Source: UBA9732 sp045116915
GTDB lineage: Bacteria > Spirochaetota > Spirochaetia > Sphaerochaetales > Sphaerochaetaceae
Length of the DNA stretch: 64,000 nt
Assembly: GCA_045116915.1 (NCBI GenBank)
Contig: JBGUMQ010000035.1
Span: 3,691-67,690 of the forward strand
Direction: 5' to 3'
Shown here: in pieces, positions 25,779 through 34,634 of the stretch
Numbering within the stretch: the stretch's first letter is position 1
Layout of the letters: each line of letters opens with the position of its first letter
Notes under the pieces: generated by a model
Database searches by the model: none
The model's input: only the letters and a program-made list of their open reading frames with translations
What the model was told of the DNA's origin: nothing
Made by a program: the position numbers and the translations under genes

Positions 25779-26066
25779 ATGCCGATGCATGACGAGAAAG
25801 AAACAATGAACGCTGAGGCTGGAAGCTTCAGGGACAAGAAGATGGGCGGAAAGCGCACCACTTTCAAGAAGAAGGTCTGTAAGTTCTGTGCTCAGAAGAT
25901 CGAGCCGGATTACAAGAACCCCGATATGCTCAGACGCTGCACGACCGAGCGCGGCAAGATCCTTCCTGCCCGCATCACCGGAACATGCGCCAAGCACCAG
26001 AGGGCACTGACCCAGGAGATCAAGAGGGCCAGAGTCCTTGCCTACCTGCCGTTCGACAAGCAGTAA
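25779..26066 (+). CDS. rpsR: 30S ribosomal protein S18
   Basis: 95 residues. Keeps four cysteines (VCKFC, RRC, GTCAKHQ), i.e. the zinc-binding C+ type of S18, plus the typical KARVLAYLPF-like C-terminus. The N-terminus is extended by ~25 charged residues. The ATG at 25779 is preferred: TTAGGAG is 8 bases upstream. Partner of S6 encoded just before. Confidence 0.95.
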   Translation: MPMHDEKETMNAEAGSFRDKKMGGKRTTFKKKVCKFCAQKIEPDYKNPDMLRRCTTERGKILPARITGTCAKHQRALTQEIKRARVLAYLPFDKQ

Positions 26067-26077
26067 GGGTCCGACAG

Positions 26078-27010
26078 GTGGAGCAGACTGAGGACAGGAC
26101 GGCGATAAGGAACCTGATACTCGGAGTCCTGCTCGGCGTGATTCTCTCGAGATTCTCGCTGGGCTCGGTCTTCATGACGGTTCCCGTGCTCCTGGCATGC
26201 CCGAAGGCAAGAAGGGCATCGACCAGGGCGCTGGCGTTCGCCGCCATGTTGCTCGCCGTGGTGGTCTGGACCGTCATAGAGAACAGGAAGATCCTGGGAA
26301 CGGAATACTGGCCTGTTCTCCTGGTGAGCCTATACCTTCCGGTGGGCAGCATAACCGGTTCCGCCGTATGGGCGGTGGGAGCCGACTACAGCAGTTCATC
26401 CATCAGGAAGTTCTTCTGGGCCTGCATCCCCGTTTTCGCAATGGGTCTGGCGATGTCGCTGTACTTCGCATCGGACTCGTCGCAGACGGTGAGGATGGCC
26501 TTGGCGGAGGGAATGCTCTATTATTTCCCTGCGGAATACCTGAATGTGGACATCACATCGCTGATAAACACGGTGATGGACATGATGATGCTGTTCTTCG
26601 CTCCGCTGGGGATCGTCCTCCTGGCATTGCCGGTCGTGACCGCTGACATAAACGTCAACAGGTACGACGAGCAGTGGCAGTACGACTTCGCCAACATGAA
26701 GCTTCCGGATCCGTACGTATGGGTGTTCTTCGCATCCTGGGCGGCGGCTCTTCTGAGCTTTGCCGTCAAGTCGGTCCCCTCGTGGGCACTGGCGGTGTGC
26801 TGGAACGTCGCCCTGACGGTCTCCGTGCTGTACGGGATCGTGGGTCTGTCGATAGTCGTGGCTTTCGCCCGGCGCAGGACGGCCGCCCTTACGGTGGGAA
26901 GGATCGTGGTACTGCTGGTCCTGGTCTGCTTCATTCCGTTCCTGAACATGGTCGTGCTCGCCGGCCTCGTCCTTCTGGGCGTGCTGGAGACATGGTTCCG
27001 GTTCAGGTAA
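26078..27010 (+). CDS. Integral membrane protein between rpsR and rplI
   Basis: 310 residues with about eight hydrophobic segments and no recognisable catalytic motif. Many bacteria have a DUF2232/YybS-type membrane protein at this position between the rpsR and rplI genes; position and topology match, but I cannot confirm the family by eye. The GTG start (VEQTEDRTAIRNLILG) has AAGGG eight bases upstream; the frame stays open further upstream only because it overlaps rpsR. Function unknown. Confidence 0.7.
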   Translation: MEQTEDRTAIRNLILGVLLGVILSRFSLGSVFMTVPVLLACPKARRASTRALAFAAMLLAVVVWTVIENRKILGTEYWPVLLVSLYLPVGSITGSAVWAVGADYSSSSIRKFFWACIPVFAMGLAMSLYFASDSSQTVRMALAEGMLYYFPAEYLNVDITSLINTVMDMMMLFFAPLGIVLLALPVVTADINVNRYDEQWQYDFANMKLPDPYVWVFFASWAAALLSFAVKSVPSWALAVCWNVALTVSVLYGIVGLSIVVAFARRRTAALTVGRIVVLLVLVCFIPFLNMVVLAGLVLLGVLETWFRFR

Positions 27011-27045
27011 TCAGTTTTCGACTATACTTTTAAAGGAGTATTCAT

Positions 27046-27660
27046 ATGAAGATCATTTTGAATCAGGACGTACCTAACCTCGGAGAAGAGGGAGATGTCT
27101 GTGTGGTCAAGGATGGCTATGCTCGTAACTATCTGTTGCCAACTGGTGCGGCGGTACTGTACAACAACGAGAATCTGTCCGTTTTCAAGAGCAGGGCAGC
27201 TGCCATTGAAAAGAGAAAGATAGCCAAGCGCGAGGCGTCGGCTTCCCTCAAGGGCCAGCTCGACCAGGTCACGCTCAAGCTCATCGTGTCGGCAAGCGAC
27301 ACGGGCCGCCTGTTCGGTTCCGTCACCTCCCTGATGATCCAGGAAGAGCTTGCAAAGCTCGGATACAACATCGAGCGCAAGAGAATCGAGGTCGCATCGC
27401 ACACGATCAAGCAGGTCGGCAACTACACCGCAAGGATCCACCTCTATGAGAACGCTTCTTCCGTGATCAAGCTCGAGGTTGTCAGCGAGGCCGAGCAGAA
27501 GGCCGCCGAGAGGGCAGCAGCCAAGGCCGCGAAGGAAGCCGAGGAAGCAGCAGCCAAGGCAGCCAAGGAGGCCGCAGAGGCCGCCGCAGCCGCTGAGGCG
27601 GCAGCCGCAGCAGAGGCAGCTCCCGCTGAGGAAGAGGCTCCTGCAGCAGAAGAGAACTGA
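27046..27660 (+). CDS. rplI: 50S ribosomal protein L9 with Ala/Glu-rich tail
   Basis: 204 residues. The N-terminal domain (MKIILNQDVPNLGEEGDVCVVKDGYARNYLLPTG) and C-terminal domain (GRLFGSVTS...HTIKQVGNYTARIHLY) are standard L9, which is normally ~150 residues. The extra ~55 residues are almost only Ala, Glu and Lys, a helical low-complexity tail. AAAGGAG precedes the ATG. Confidence 0.96.
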   Translation: MKIILNQDVPNLGEEGDVCVVKDGYARNYLLPTGAAVLYNNENLSVFKSRAAAIEKRKIAKREASASLKGQLDQVTLKLIVSASDTGRLFGSVTSLMIQEELAKLGYNIERKRIEVASHTIKQVGNYTARIHLYENASSVIKLEVVSEAEQKAAERAAAKAAKEAEEAAAKAAKEAAEAAAAAEAAAAAEAAPAEEEAPAAEEN

Positions 27661-27680
27661 GGAAGGTTTCTTTTCCAACC

Positions 27681-27711
27681 GGTCCGCTCCACACGGGGCG
27701 GGCTGTTTTTT
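27681..27711 (+). terminator. Terminator/attenuator between rplI and dnaB
   Basis: GGTCCGCTCC (27681-27690) can pair along its full length, with G-U wobbles, with GGGGCGGGCT (27695-27704), and TGTTTTTT follows. dnaB starts 15 bases later, so it is either expressed by read-through or has weak expression. Confidence 0.65.
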
Positions 27712-27725
27712 CCAAGGAGACGTTT

Positions 27726-29141
27726 ATGCCGGACAACGCTAGGCTTACAGCCGACAAGCAGATAGGAAGATTGCCGCCGCACAACGACGATGCGGAAGTG
27801 GCCCTGCTCGGATCGGTCCTTCTCAGGAAGAAGGCCCTGGACGAGGTGCAGAGCATGCTTTCCAGCGATGATTTCTATCAGCCCGCCCATAAACTGATCT
27901 GGGAGGCGATCAACGGCCTGCGCAACGACAGGCCGGGCGTCGTCATCGACTACGTGTCCCTGACGCAGTACATGAACCAGAAGGGGACACTCAGCGGTGC
28001 AGGCGGCGCGGCGTACATCGCGGACCTGACCAACAGGGTCCCGACATCAACGAACGCCGTCTACTACGCGGAGATCATCCGCACCGCATCCATGAAGCGC
28101 CAGCTGTTCGAGCTTTCGATCAGGATAGGCGACAAGGCGTTCGACGAGTCGTCCGACATCCAGGAGTCGATAGACGAGCTGGACAGCGCCCTCTCCTATC
28201 TGGGAACCGGCGTCGGGACAGGGACGTACGAGGATGCCGAACGCCTCATCGGCGAGGTCGTGGACAATGTCCATGACATCATGGAAGGCAAGATGGAGAT
28301 CGGAGTATCCTCCGGTTTCAAAATTCTGGACAAGTACATCGGCGGCTTCAAGCCCAGCGACCTGGTCATAATCGCCGCACGTCCGTCGGTCGGAAAGACG
28401 GCCCTGGCGCTGTCGATCGCCGTCAACATGGCGTTCGGCCGCAAGCCTGTGCCGGTGGGGTTCTTCTCCCTGGAGATGAGCGGCGCCACGCTGATCGAGC
28501 GTATCATCGCAAACAAGGGCCAGATCAACCTCATGAGCCTGCGCAACGGCAAGATCGATGCCGAGACGAACGCGCGCATGATGACCACGGCCGAGAACCT
28601 GTACGAGAACGCATCGAACCTTCTGATCCAGGATACGCCGAACCTCAAGCTGCTTGAGATCTGCTCGCAGGCCAGGAGGATGGTGCGCGACAACAACGTC
28701 AAGGCCATCTTCATAGACTACATCGGTCTTGTCGAGTACAGCAGCAACACACGCGAGCTTCCGAGACACGAGCAGGTGTCCCGCATCTCCAGGGCCCTGA
28801 AGCAGCTGGCCAGGGAGCTGAACGTCCCGGTCATCTGTCTCTGTCAGGTCAACAGAGAGGGCGGAAAGGACCGCGGACCCATCCTCGCGGACCTGAGGGA
28901 CTCCGGTTCGATCGAGCAGGATGCAGACCTTGTGATTCTGCTGGACGACCCGTCCAAGCGTCTGGATGAGAGCGGAAAGGCCAATTACGACGAGGAGAAC
29001 GCGGAGAACGCCGATTTCTCCGGCGTCAGGGCACGCCCGCTGAAGGTCATCATCGCCAAGCAGAGGAACGGAAGCACAGGCGCGTTCAACCTCAATTTCA
29101 TTTCCGATTACGCGTGTTTCAAGGAAATCGAGAAGTTCTGA
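27726..29141 (+). CDS. dnaB: Replicative DNA helicase DnaB
   Basis: 471 residues. N-terminal primase-interaction domain (PPHNDDAEVALLGSVLL...), linker, and RecA-type helicase domain with Walker A ARPSVGKTALAL, FFSLEMSG, Walker B IFIDYIGLV, and the Arg-rich LRDSGSIEQDADLVILL. Hexameric fork helicase. AAGGAG precedes the ATG. No intein. Confidence 0.97.
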   Translation: MPDNARLTADKQIGRLPPHNDDAEVALLGSVLLRKKALDEVQSMLSSDDFYQPAHKLIWEAINGLRNDRPGVVIDYVSLTQYMNQKGTLSGAGGAAYIADLTNRVPTSTNAVYYAEIIRTASMKRQLFELSIRIGDKAFDESSDIQESIDELDSALSYLGTGVGTGTYEDAERLIGEVVDNVHDIMEGKMEIGVSSGFKILDKYIGGFKPSDLVIIAARPSVGKTALALSIAVNMAFGRKPVPVGFFSLEMSGATLIERIIANKGQINLMSLRNGKIDAETNARMMTTAENLYENASNLLIQDTPNLKLLEICSQARRMVRDNNVKAIFIDYIGLVEYSSNTRELPRHEQVSRISRALKQLARELNVPVICLCQVNREGGKDRGPILADLRDSGSIEQDADLVILLDDPSKRLDESGKANYDEENAENADFSGVRARPLKVIIAKQRNGSTGAFNLNFISDYACFKEIEKF

Positions 29142-30476
29142 TCATCCCGCGAACGACAGCAGGATGAGGGCTCCGAAAATCATTATCGTCCCCACTATCT
29201 GAAGGATGAGGTACATCCTGGGATGGAACGTCCTTCCGGTGACAAGCTCGGCCAGGCTGACCAGTATCAGGCCTCCGTCCAGCGCCGGTACCGGCAGGAG
29301 GTTGGCCACGGCAAGCGAGATGCTCACGCTGGCCATCAGGAAGAGGACTATCCTTATGCCGCTGTTGAAGCCGTGCGCGAAGCCGCTTGTCGTCAGCATG
29401 CCTATGCTCTGTGAGGCCGCGAACGCACCTCCTAGGGTCTCGGAGGCATCTTCTCTCCCTCTTATGACATTGAAAAGGGACACAACCGACTGCCTGAAGT
29501 TGGAGAAGCATTCCCTGACGGACATGAAGAGCGCCCTGAAGAAGTTGATGCCGGCTATCGTGATCGTCGGCTGCTCCAGCGTGAAGTTCAGGCTTGTGCC
29601 GGTGTTTTCGAACGACAGGACGACCGTGTCCCTGCCGCGCACGACCGTCATCGTGATCTCGTCGTGGAGAACGGCGGCCTCGATGAGGTCCATCATGTTT
29701 GTGACGTTCTTGCCGTTGACGGATGTGATGACATCGCCCGACCTTAGCCCTGCCTTCTTCTCCGGGGTGTCTGAATCCACATGTCCGACAACAGGGTCCA
29801 GATACGGCAGCACTCCGAACACACCGTCATGGGGTGTGACAGTGAATGTCCCCCTGTCCGTGACGACGGTGACAGAAGCATCGTCCTTGTGCGCGGAGAG
29901 GAGGGCCTGGATCTCGGAGTAGTTTGACACTGCGGTTCCGGCGACCGAGATTATCGTGTCTCCTGTGACGAGCCCGGCTTCCGAGGCCGCGTTGGACTGC
30001 ACGCCGTAGAGGGCGGGGTAATCGCTTGAGACGGCGATCCTGGGCGGGTAGGTCGACACTATGGTCGGTATGGTCATGAGGATTGCATAGCAGAGGAATG
30101 CGAAGATGATGTTGGCCAGCGGGCCGGCAAGGTACGCGATGATGCGTTTCAGGGGTCCGACGGACCAGATGGAGCCGTCCTCGCAGCTTTCGATGTGCTT
30201 CTTCTTCTGCGCTATGGCGTTCTGGAGGTCGTCGCCTCCGCTCATCTTGCAGGAACCGCCGAAGGGGATTGCCCTGATGACGTATCTTGTGCCTGTCCTG
30301 CCGTACCATTTGAAGAGCGCGGGGCCGAATCCGAAGTTCAGGGCCTCGACGTCTATGCCGCAGGCCCTGGCGGCGGACATGTGTCCGAGCTCATGGACCA
30401 GGATCATGACGCTGATGCCCAGGAATCCTATGAGGATGGAGAATATCCAGGACCAGGTAAGCTGGAAGCCCGCCAT
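29142..30476 (-). CDS. rseP: RIP site-2 zinc metalloprotease
   Basis: 444 residues, inner-membrane intramembrane protease. The HELGH zinc motif lies in the first membrane helix (ILVHELGHM, about 26-34). Two PDZ-like domains follow (GLVTGDTIISVAGTAV and GLRSGDVITSVNGKNV), then the second active-site motif NLLPVPALDGG near the C-terminus. Start at 30476, one base after the dxr stop (TGA-G-ATG). Last gene of the rpsB-to-rseP cluster, ending directly against dnaB on the other strand. Confidence 0.95.
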   Translation of the reverse strand: MAGFQLTWSWIFSILIGFLGISVMILVHELGHMSAARACGIDVEALNFGFGPALFKWYGRTGTRYVIRAIPFGGSCKMSGGDDLQNAIAQKKKHIESCEDGSIWSVGPLKRIIAYLAGPLANIIFAFLCYAILMTIPTIVSTYPPRIAVSSDYPALYGVQSNAASEAGLVTGDTIISVAGTAVSNYSEIQALLSAHKDDASVTVVTDRGTFTVTPHDGVFGVLPYLDPVVGHVDSDTPEKKAGLRSGDVITSVNGKNVTNMMDLIEAAVLHDEITMTVVRGRDTVVLSFENTGTSLNFTLEQPTITIAGINFFRALFMSVRECFSNFRQSVVSLFNVIRGREDASETLGGAFAASQSIGMLTTSGFAHGFNSGIRIVLFLMASVSISLAVANLLPVPALDGGLILVSLAELVTGRTFHPRMYLILQIVGTIMIFGALILLSFAG

Positions 30477-30477
30477 C

Positions 30478-31599
30478 TCAGTTCCTTTCCATCCTGAGGA
30501 TGACGTCGGCCTGAACGTCAAGGATGTCCTGCAGGCATGACGGGGTGAAACTCCAGTCTCTGTCCAGCATTTCCCTGACAAGACCGTGTATGCGGGTGTA
30601 GGGGACCAGCCCCTTGCGGAAGCGGTCCACGGCAACCTCGTTGGCGGTGTTGTAGACTATGGGGTAGGAGCCCTCGAGCCTGACGCATTCGAACGCATCG
30701 GGCACGAACGGGAACCTGACGGGGTCCAGTGAACGGAACGTGAGGTCCAGATTCGTGAAATCCAGCGCCTTGCCGACCTGTCTGTCGACGGTGGGCCAGA
30801 GAAGGGCCCTCATTATCGGGAAAACCATGTCCGGCGGAGACATCTGGGCGTAGACCTGGCCGCTTCTTGTCCTGACCATGGAGTGCACCACGCTCTGCGG
30901 ATGGATGACGACCTCGATGTGGTCCGCATCGAATCCGAACAGGTAGTGCGCCTCTATGACCTCGAGGCCCTTGTTGGCCAACGTGGACGAGTCGATGGAT
31001 ATCTTGGGTCCCATGTTCCACGTGGGGTGGTTGGCCGCGACCTCGGGCGTTATGGAATCGAGCTCTTCGATCGGCCTGTTGCGGAACGGACCGCCGCTTG
31101 CGGTTATGACCAGTTTGTCAACATTGTCTTTCCCGCAGTCGAGGATCAGTTCGTCTATGGCGCTGTGCTCGCTGTCCACGGGGATGATCCGCACGCCGCA
31201 CCTGCGGGCCTTGTCGAAAAGAAGGTTCCCGCCCATGACGACGGATTCCTTGTTGGCCAGGGCAAGGTCGCTTCCGGCCTCCATCACGGTGAACGAGGCC
31301 TCCAGTCCCGGGGAACCTGCGATCCCGTTCAGGACCATGTCCGCCTTCACGGCCTGAAGCATGTCCTTCAGCGATGTCCAGATGCGTACTGTGCTGTCCT
31401 GGGGGATCTCCGTTACGGGGACGGAGGATGTGATGCAGAGGTTGGGGATGTTGTTCCGCATGCAGAGATCCAGGGCCTCGCGGATCCTGCTGTTGCAGGA
31501 GGCGCTGACGATGCTGATCCTGTCGGTGAACTGCGATATCCCGCGCAGTGCGGTTGTCCCTATGCTTCCGGTTATCCCGAGTATGGATACGGTTCTCAC
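30478..31599 (-). CDS. dxr: 1-deoxy-D-xylulose-5-phosphate reductoisomerase
   Basis: 373 residues. Second step of the MEP isoprenoid pathway: DXP + NADPH to MEP. Rossmann GITGSIGTTAL, LANKES, DSEHSAI, GPKISIDSSTLANKGLEVIEAHYLF and NTANEVAV motifs are all present. Start is GTG with GGAGG, overlapping the cdsA stop as GTGA. Supplies the isoprenoid precursors used by the neighbouring uppS. Confidence 0.95.
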   Translation of the reverse strand: MRTVSILGITGSIGTTALRGISQFTDRISIVSASCNSRIREALDLCMRNNIPNLCITSSVPVTEIPQDSTVRIWTSLKDMLQAVKADMVLNGIAGSPGLEASFTVMEAGSDLALANKESVVMGGNLLFDKARRCGVRIIPVDSEHSAIDELILDCGKDNVDKLVITASGGPFRNRPIEELDSITPEVAANHPTWNMGPKISIDSSTLANKGLEVIEAHYLFGFDADHIEVVIHPQSVVHSMVRTRSGQVYAQMSPPDMVFPIMRALLWPTVDRQVGKALDFTNLDLTFRSLDPVRFPFVPDAFECVRLEGSYPIVYNTANEVAVDRFRKGLVPYTRIHGLVREMLDRDWSFTPSCLQDILDVQADVILRMERN

Positions 31600-32441
31600 A
31601 TTGCCTCCAGGATCATGCTGAACACGATGAAGAACACCGGTGCGCTGGCGATCTCCGAGTCCAGGCAGTCCAGGGCTCCTCCGCGTCCCGGGAAGACGTT
31701 GCCAGAGTCCTTGACCCCGGCAGATCTCTTGAAGACGCTCTCGATGAGGTCTCCTACATTCGCCGTGATGCTCACGCCGAGTCCCAGGAGGATTCTGAAT
31801 GCGACGCTGATGTACGGAAGATGTTCCCTGAAGAGGGCATAGCATGCGAAAGACAGGCCTATGGTGGAAACCAGGCTGCCGACATAGCCGGCAACGCTCT
31901 TCTTGGGACTTACCTTGACTATACCCTTGTTGTTCCTGCCGAACAGTCTTCCCCATATGTAGGCGAACGTGTCGTTTCCGAACACGAGTATGAAATACGT
32001 GATGATCGTGTAGCTTGTGACGTTGTCCAGCTCGATGAGCCTGAGGAAGAACGTCAGGAAATAGGAGGGATACACCACCAGGACGGCGCCTCTTGCCATC
32101 CTGTCGATGGAGCCCTTGAAATCATCCTTCTCGCCGTTGTGGATCTCCATGGCCATGGAGAGAAGGAGGATCAGCACGAAGGCCAGGTCCGGAAGCTGTG
32201 CGTTGAGCGAAAGCACTCCCTTGAGGTACTGGACCACCGGTACAAGCGGGGCGGCCAGTGCGACGGGCACGATCCTTCCGAAGAGCATGCGGCTCATCTC
32301 CAGGCTGCCGATGACGGCCATGAAGATGACCAGCAGGCTGAACAGTATGTAGTTGTATTGCGGGACGAAGAATATCATCGCAAGGACAGCCGGTATGCCT
32401 ATGACGACTGTGATGATCCTGTCCCTCAGGTTCTTCTCCAT
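31596..32441 (-). CDS. cdsA: Phosphatidate cytidylyltransferase
   Basis: 281 residues with about eight membrane segments. Makes CDP-diacylglycerol from phosphatidate and CTP. The CdsA signature region is visible near the C-terminus: FKRSAGVKDSGNVFPGRGGALDCLDS (the usual text is KDSGxxxPGHGGxxDRxDS; here R and C replace H and R). Sits between uppS and dxr as in most bacteria. Confidence 0.93.
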   Translation of the reverse strand: MEKNLRDRIITVVIGIPAVLAMIFFVPQYNYILFSLLVIFMAVIGSLEMSRMLFGRIVPVALAAPLVPVVQYLKGVLSLNAQLPDLAFVLILLLSMAMEIHNGEKDDFKGSIDRMARGAVLVVYPSYFLTFFLRLIELDNVTSYTIITYFILVFGNDTFAYIWGRLFGRNNKGIVKVSPKKSVAGYVGSLVSTIGLSFACYALFREHLPYISVAFRILLGLGVSITANVGDLIESVFKRSAGVKDSGNVFPGRGGALDCLDSEIASAPVFFIVFSMILEAM

Positions 32442-32451
32442 GCGGACTCCT

Positions 32452-33129
32452 TCACTTCACCAGTCCGCCGAATTTGCGGACCCTCTGCGACAGGGCGTCG
32501 AGGCAGATCTGCAGCTGCTTCTCCCCCCAGTCGGGCCACAGGTCGTCGAGGGCGAGGAACTCGGCATAGGCGCTGTCCCACAGCATGAAGTTGCTGAGCC
32601 TGAGTTCCCCCGCGCTTCTTGCGATCATGTCCGGCGCCGGCACATCCGGCAGGTCCAGATTGGCCTGTATGTCTTCTATGGTTATGGGTTTCCCCGGATT
32701 CTTCTCTATGAATCTGGTGCAGGCGCGGGCGATTTCGTCCTGCCCGCCGTAGTTTATCGCAAGGACGACCGTGATCCTGTCGCAGCCGGCCGTCTCCTCC
32801 ATGGTCCTGCGGACCGCCTGTCTGCAGTCCTCGGGGAGGGCGTCGGTGTTGCCCCTGAAGAGGAGCCTGATCCCGTTGTCCTTGTAGAACGACATCTCTC
32901 CCGGAAGCTTCTTGGCCAGCACGTTCATGAGGTAGTTCACCTCCTGGGGCGGGCGCTTCCAGTTCTCCGTGGAGAACACGTAGAGTGTCACGTAGTCTAT
33001 GTTGAGTTTTATGGCCGCGAGGATGACGCGCTTGACGGCCTTCAGGCCCTCGAGGTGTCCCGCGGCACGGGGAAGCGACCGCTGTTTGGCCCAGCGGCCG
33101 TTTCCGTCCATGATGAGTCCGAGGTGCAT
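32452..33129 (-). CDS. uppS: Isoprenyl transferase (undecaprenyl diphosphate synthase)
   Basis: 225 residues, cis-prenyltransferase that builds the C55 lipid carrier. MDGNGRWAKQR contains the catalytic Asp; YVFSTENWKRP and the substrate-binding RSAGELRLSNFMLWDSAYAEF are present, the latter with one residue inserted relative to the usual RTSGExRLSNF. ATG overlaps the frr stop by one base (TGATG). Confidence 0.94.
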   Translation of the reverse strand: MHLGLIMDGNGRWAKQRSLPRAAGHLEGLKAVKRVILAAIKLNIDYVTLYVFSTENWKRPPQEVNYLMNVLAKKLPGEMSFYKDNGIRLLFRGNTDALPEDCRQAVRRTMEETAGCDRITVVLAINYGGQDEIARACTRFIEKNPGKPITIEDIQANLDLPDVPAPDMIARSAGELRLSNFMLWDSAYAEFLALDDLWPDWGEKQLQICLDALSQRVRKFGGLVK

Positions 33130-33683
33130 CAGATCTCCATGATTTCCTTCTCCTTTGTTGCCTGGAGATCGTTGATCCTGGCAATGTGGGAGTCGGTCAT
33201 CTTCTGAAGTCTTGTCTCGCCTTCCTTCTGCTCATCCTCGGAGATGGTGCCGGCCTTCTGGAGCTTCTTGATCTCCTCCATTCCGTCACGTCTGATGTTG
33301 CGGATGGCGACCCTGCTTGCCTCGGCCAGTGTCTTGGACTGCTTGGCCAGCTCCTTCCTCCTGTCCTGTGTGAGGGGAGGGAAGTTGATCCTGAGCAGTT
33401 TTCCGTCATTGGAAGGATTGAAGCCCAGGTCGCTCTTCTGGATTGCTTTCTCTATCACGCTGAGAAGGTTCTTGTCCCACGGCTGGATGACGACAAGCCT
33501 TGCCTCGGGAACGGAAACCGATGCCACCTGGTTGAGCGGCGTCTCCTGTCCGTAGTAATCCACGCGGATCTTGTCGAAAACGGCTGCGGAAGCTCTTCCG
33601 GTCCTGAGAGCGAGATAGTCTGTCTCAAGGGCGCTTACGCTCTTTCCCATTCTGTCTTCACAATTGTCCAGTACCTGCTGCAT
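33129..33683 (-). CDS. frr: Ribosome recycling factor
   Basis: 184 residues, standard length. Coiled-coil domain I with LRTGRASAAVFDKIRVDYYG and domain II ending IQPWDKNLLSVIEKAIQKSDLGFNPSNDGKLLRINFPPLTQDRRKELAKQ. Releases ribosomes after termination, with EF-G. GGAGG lies upstream of the ATG. The usual pyrH gene is absent between tsf and frr. Confidence 0.96.
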   Translation of the reverse strand: MQQVLDNCEDRMGKSVSALETDYLALRTGRASAAVFDKIRVDYYGQETPLNQVASVSVPEARLVVIQPWDKNLLSVIEKAIQKSDLGFNPSNDGKLLRINFPPLTQDRRKELAKQSKTLAEASRVAIRNIRRDGMEEIKKLQKAGTISEDEQKEGETRLQKMTDSHIARINDLQATKEKEIMEI

Positions 33684-33732
33684 ATCTTTGCCTCCTGGCT
33701 TGATGATTGACTTATGAATCCCTGATGAATCA

Positions 33733-33762
33733 GAAAGCCGCCCTGGGTTTCAGGACGGCTTC
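33733..33762 (-). terminator. Hairpin between tsf and frr
   Basis: GAAAGCCGCCCTG (33733-33745) pairs with CAGGACGGCTTC (33751-33762). On the minus strand the 3' arm ends CTTTCTGATTC, giving only a weak U-run, so it may be an attenuator or processing hairpin rather than a full terminator. Confidence 0.45.
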
Positions 33763-33773
33763 CATGTTCAGGT

Positions 33774-34631
33774 TCATGCTCCTGCGAGGAATCTCTCGTA
33801 GGATGCGATGCAGACGTCCGTGCCGTTGTCCTTGTTGAACTTGGCGAGCATCTGTGCGACGGAAAGGCCGTCGTCGTTGTTGATCTGGAAGACCTGGTCC
33901 ATCAGGCAGATCTCGGCATAGTGCTTCTTGAGCTTTCCTGTGACGATTCCCTCCAGGACCTTCTCCGGCTTGCTCTTGAGCTTCTCGTCGGATGCGACCT
34001 GTGCGCGGAAGATCTCAAGCTGCTTGTCCTCGTAATCCTTGGGGACATCGGCGTCCTTGAGGTACATCGGGGATGCGGCGCAGACATGCATTGCCGTGTT
34101 GAATGCGAATTCCTTGAATGCCTCTGTGGCGAAGGCATCGGCCTTGGAAGCGGCGAACTTGACCAGGACACCGATGTTTCCGTCGGCGTGGTTGTAGCCC
34201 ATGACGAACTCGTTGGCGGCGATGTCCATGACAACGAGTCTCTTGACCTTCATGTTCTCGTTGATGGTTGCGATCAGGCCGTTGACGACTTCCTGCATCT
34301 CATCGTTGGGCTCGGTGTAGCCTTTCTCGATGGCCATGACGCAGAGCTTTGTGCACATCTCCTTGAACTGCTCGTTCTTGGCGACGAAGTCGGTCTCACA
34401 TGTGACCTCGATCATGACGGCCTTCTTCTCGGCGACGACGAAGGTGACCCTTCCGTTGTCGGTAGCGCGGTCGACTCTCTTCTCTACTGCGGCCAGACCG
34501 ACCTTCTTGAGGTACTCCTCGGCCTTGTCGAAATCGCCGTCGGACTCCTGGAGGGCCTTCTTGCAATCCATGATGCCGGCGTGTGTGATCTCACGCAGGG
34601 CTTTGATCATATCCATTGTTACTGTTGCCAT
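33774..34631 (-). CDS. tsf: Elongation factor Ts
   Basis: 285 residues. Nucleotide exchange factor for EF-Tu. N-terminal UBA-like domain (MDMIKALREITHAGIMDCKKALQESDGDFDKAEEYLKK) and the signature CETDFVAKNEQF. Three bases after the rpsB stop, same operon. Confidence 0.97.
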   Translation of the reverse strand: MATVTMDMIKALREITHAGIMDCKKALQESDGDFDKAEEYLKKVGLAAVEKRVDRATDNGRVTFVVAEKKAVMIEVTCETDFVAKNEQFKEMCTKLCVMAIEKGYTEPNDEMQEVVNGLIATINENMKVKRLVVMDIAANEFVMGYNHADGNIGVLVKFAASKADAFATEAFKEFAFNTAMHVCAASPMYLKDADVPKDYEDKQLEIFRAQVASDEKLKSKPEKVLEGIVTGKLKKHYAEICLMDQVFQINNDDGLSVAQMLAKFNKDNGTDVCIASYERFLAGA

Positions 34632-34634
34632 ATC

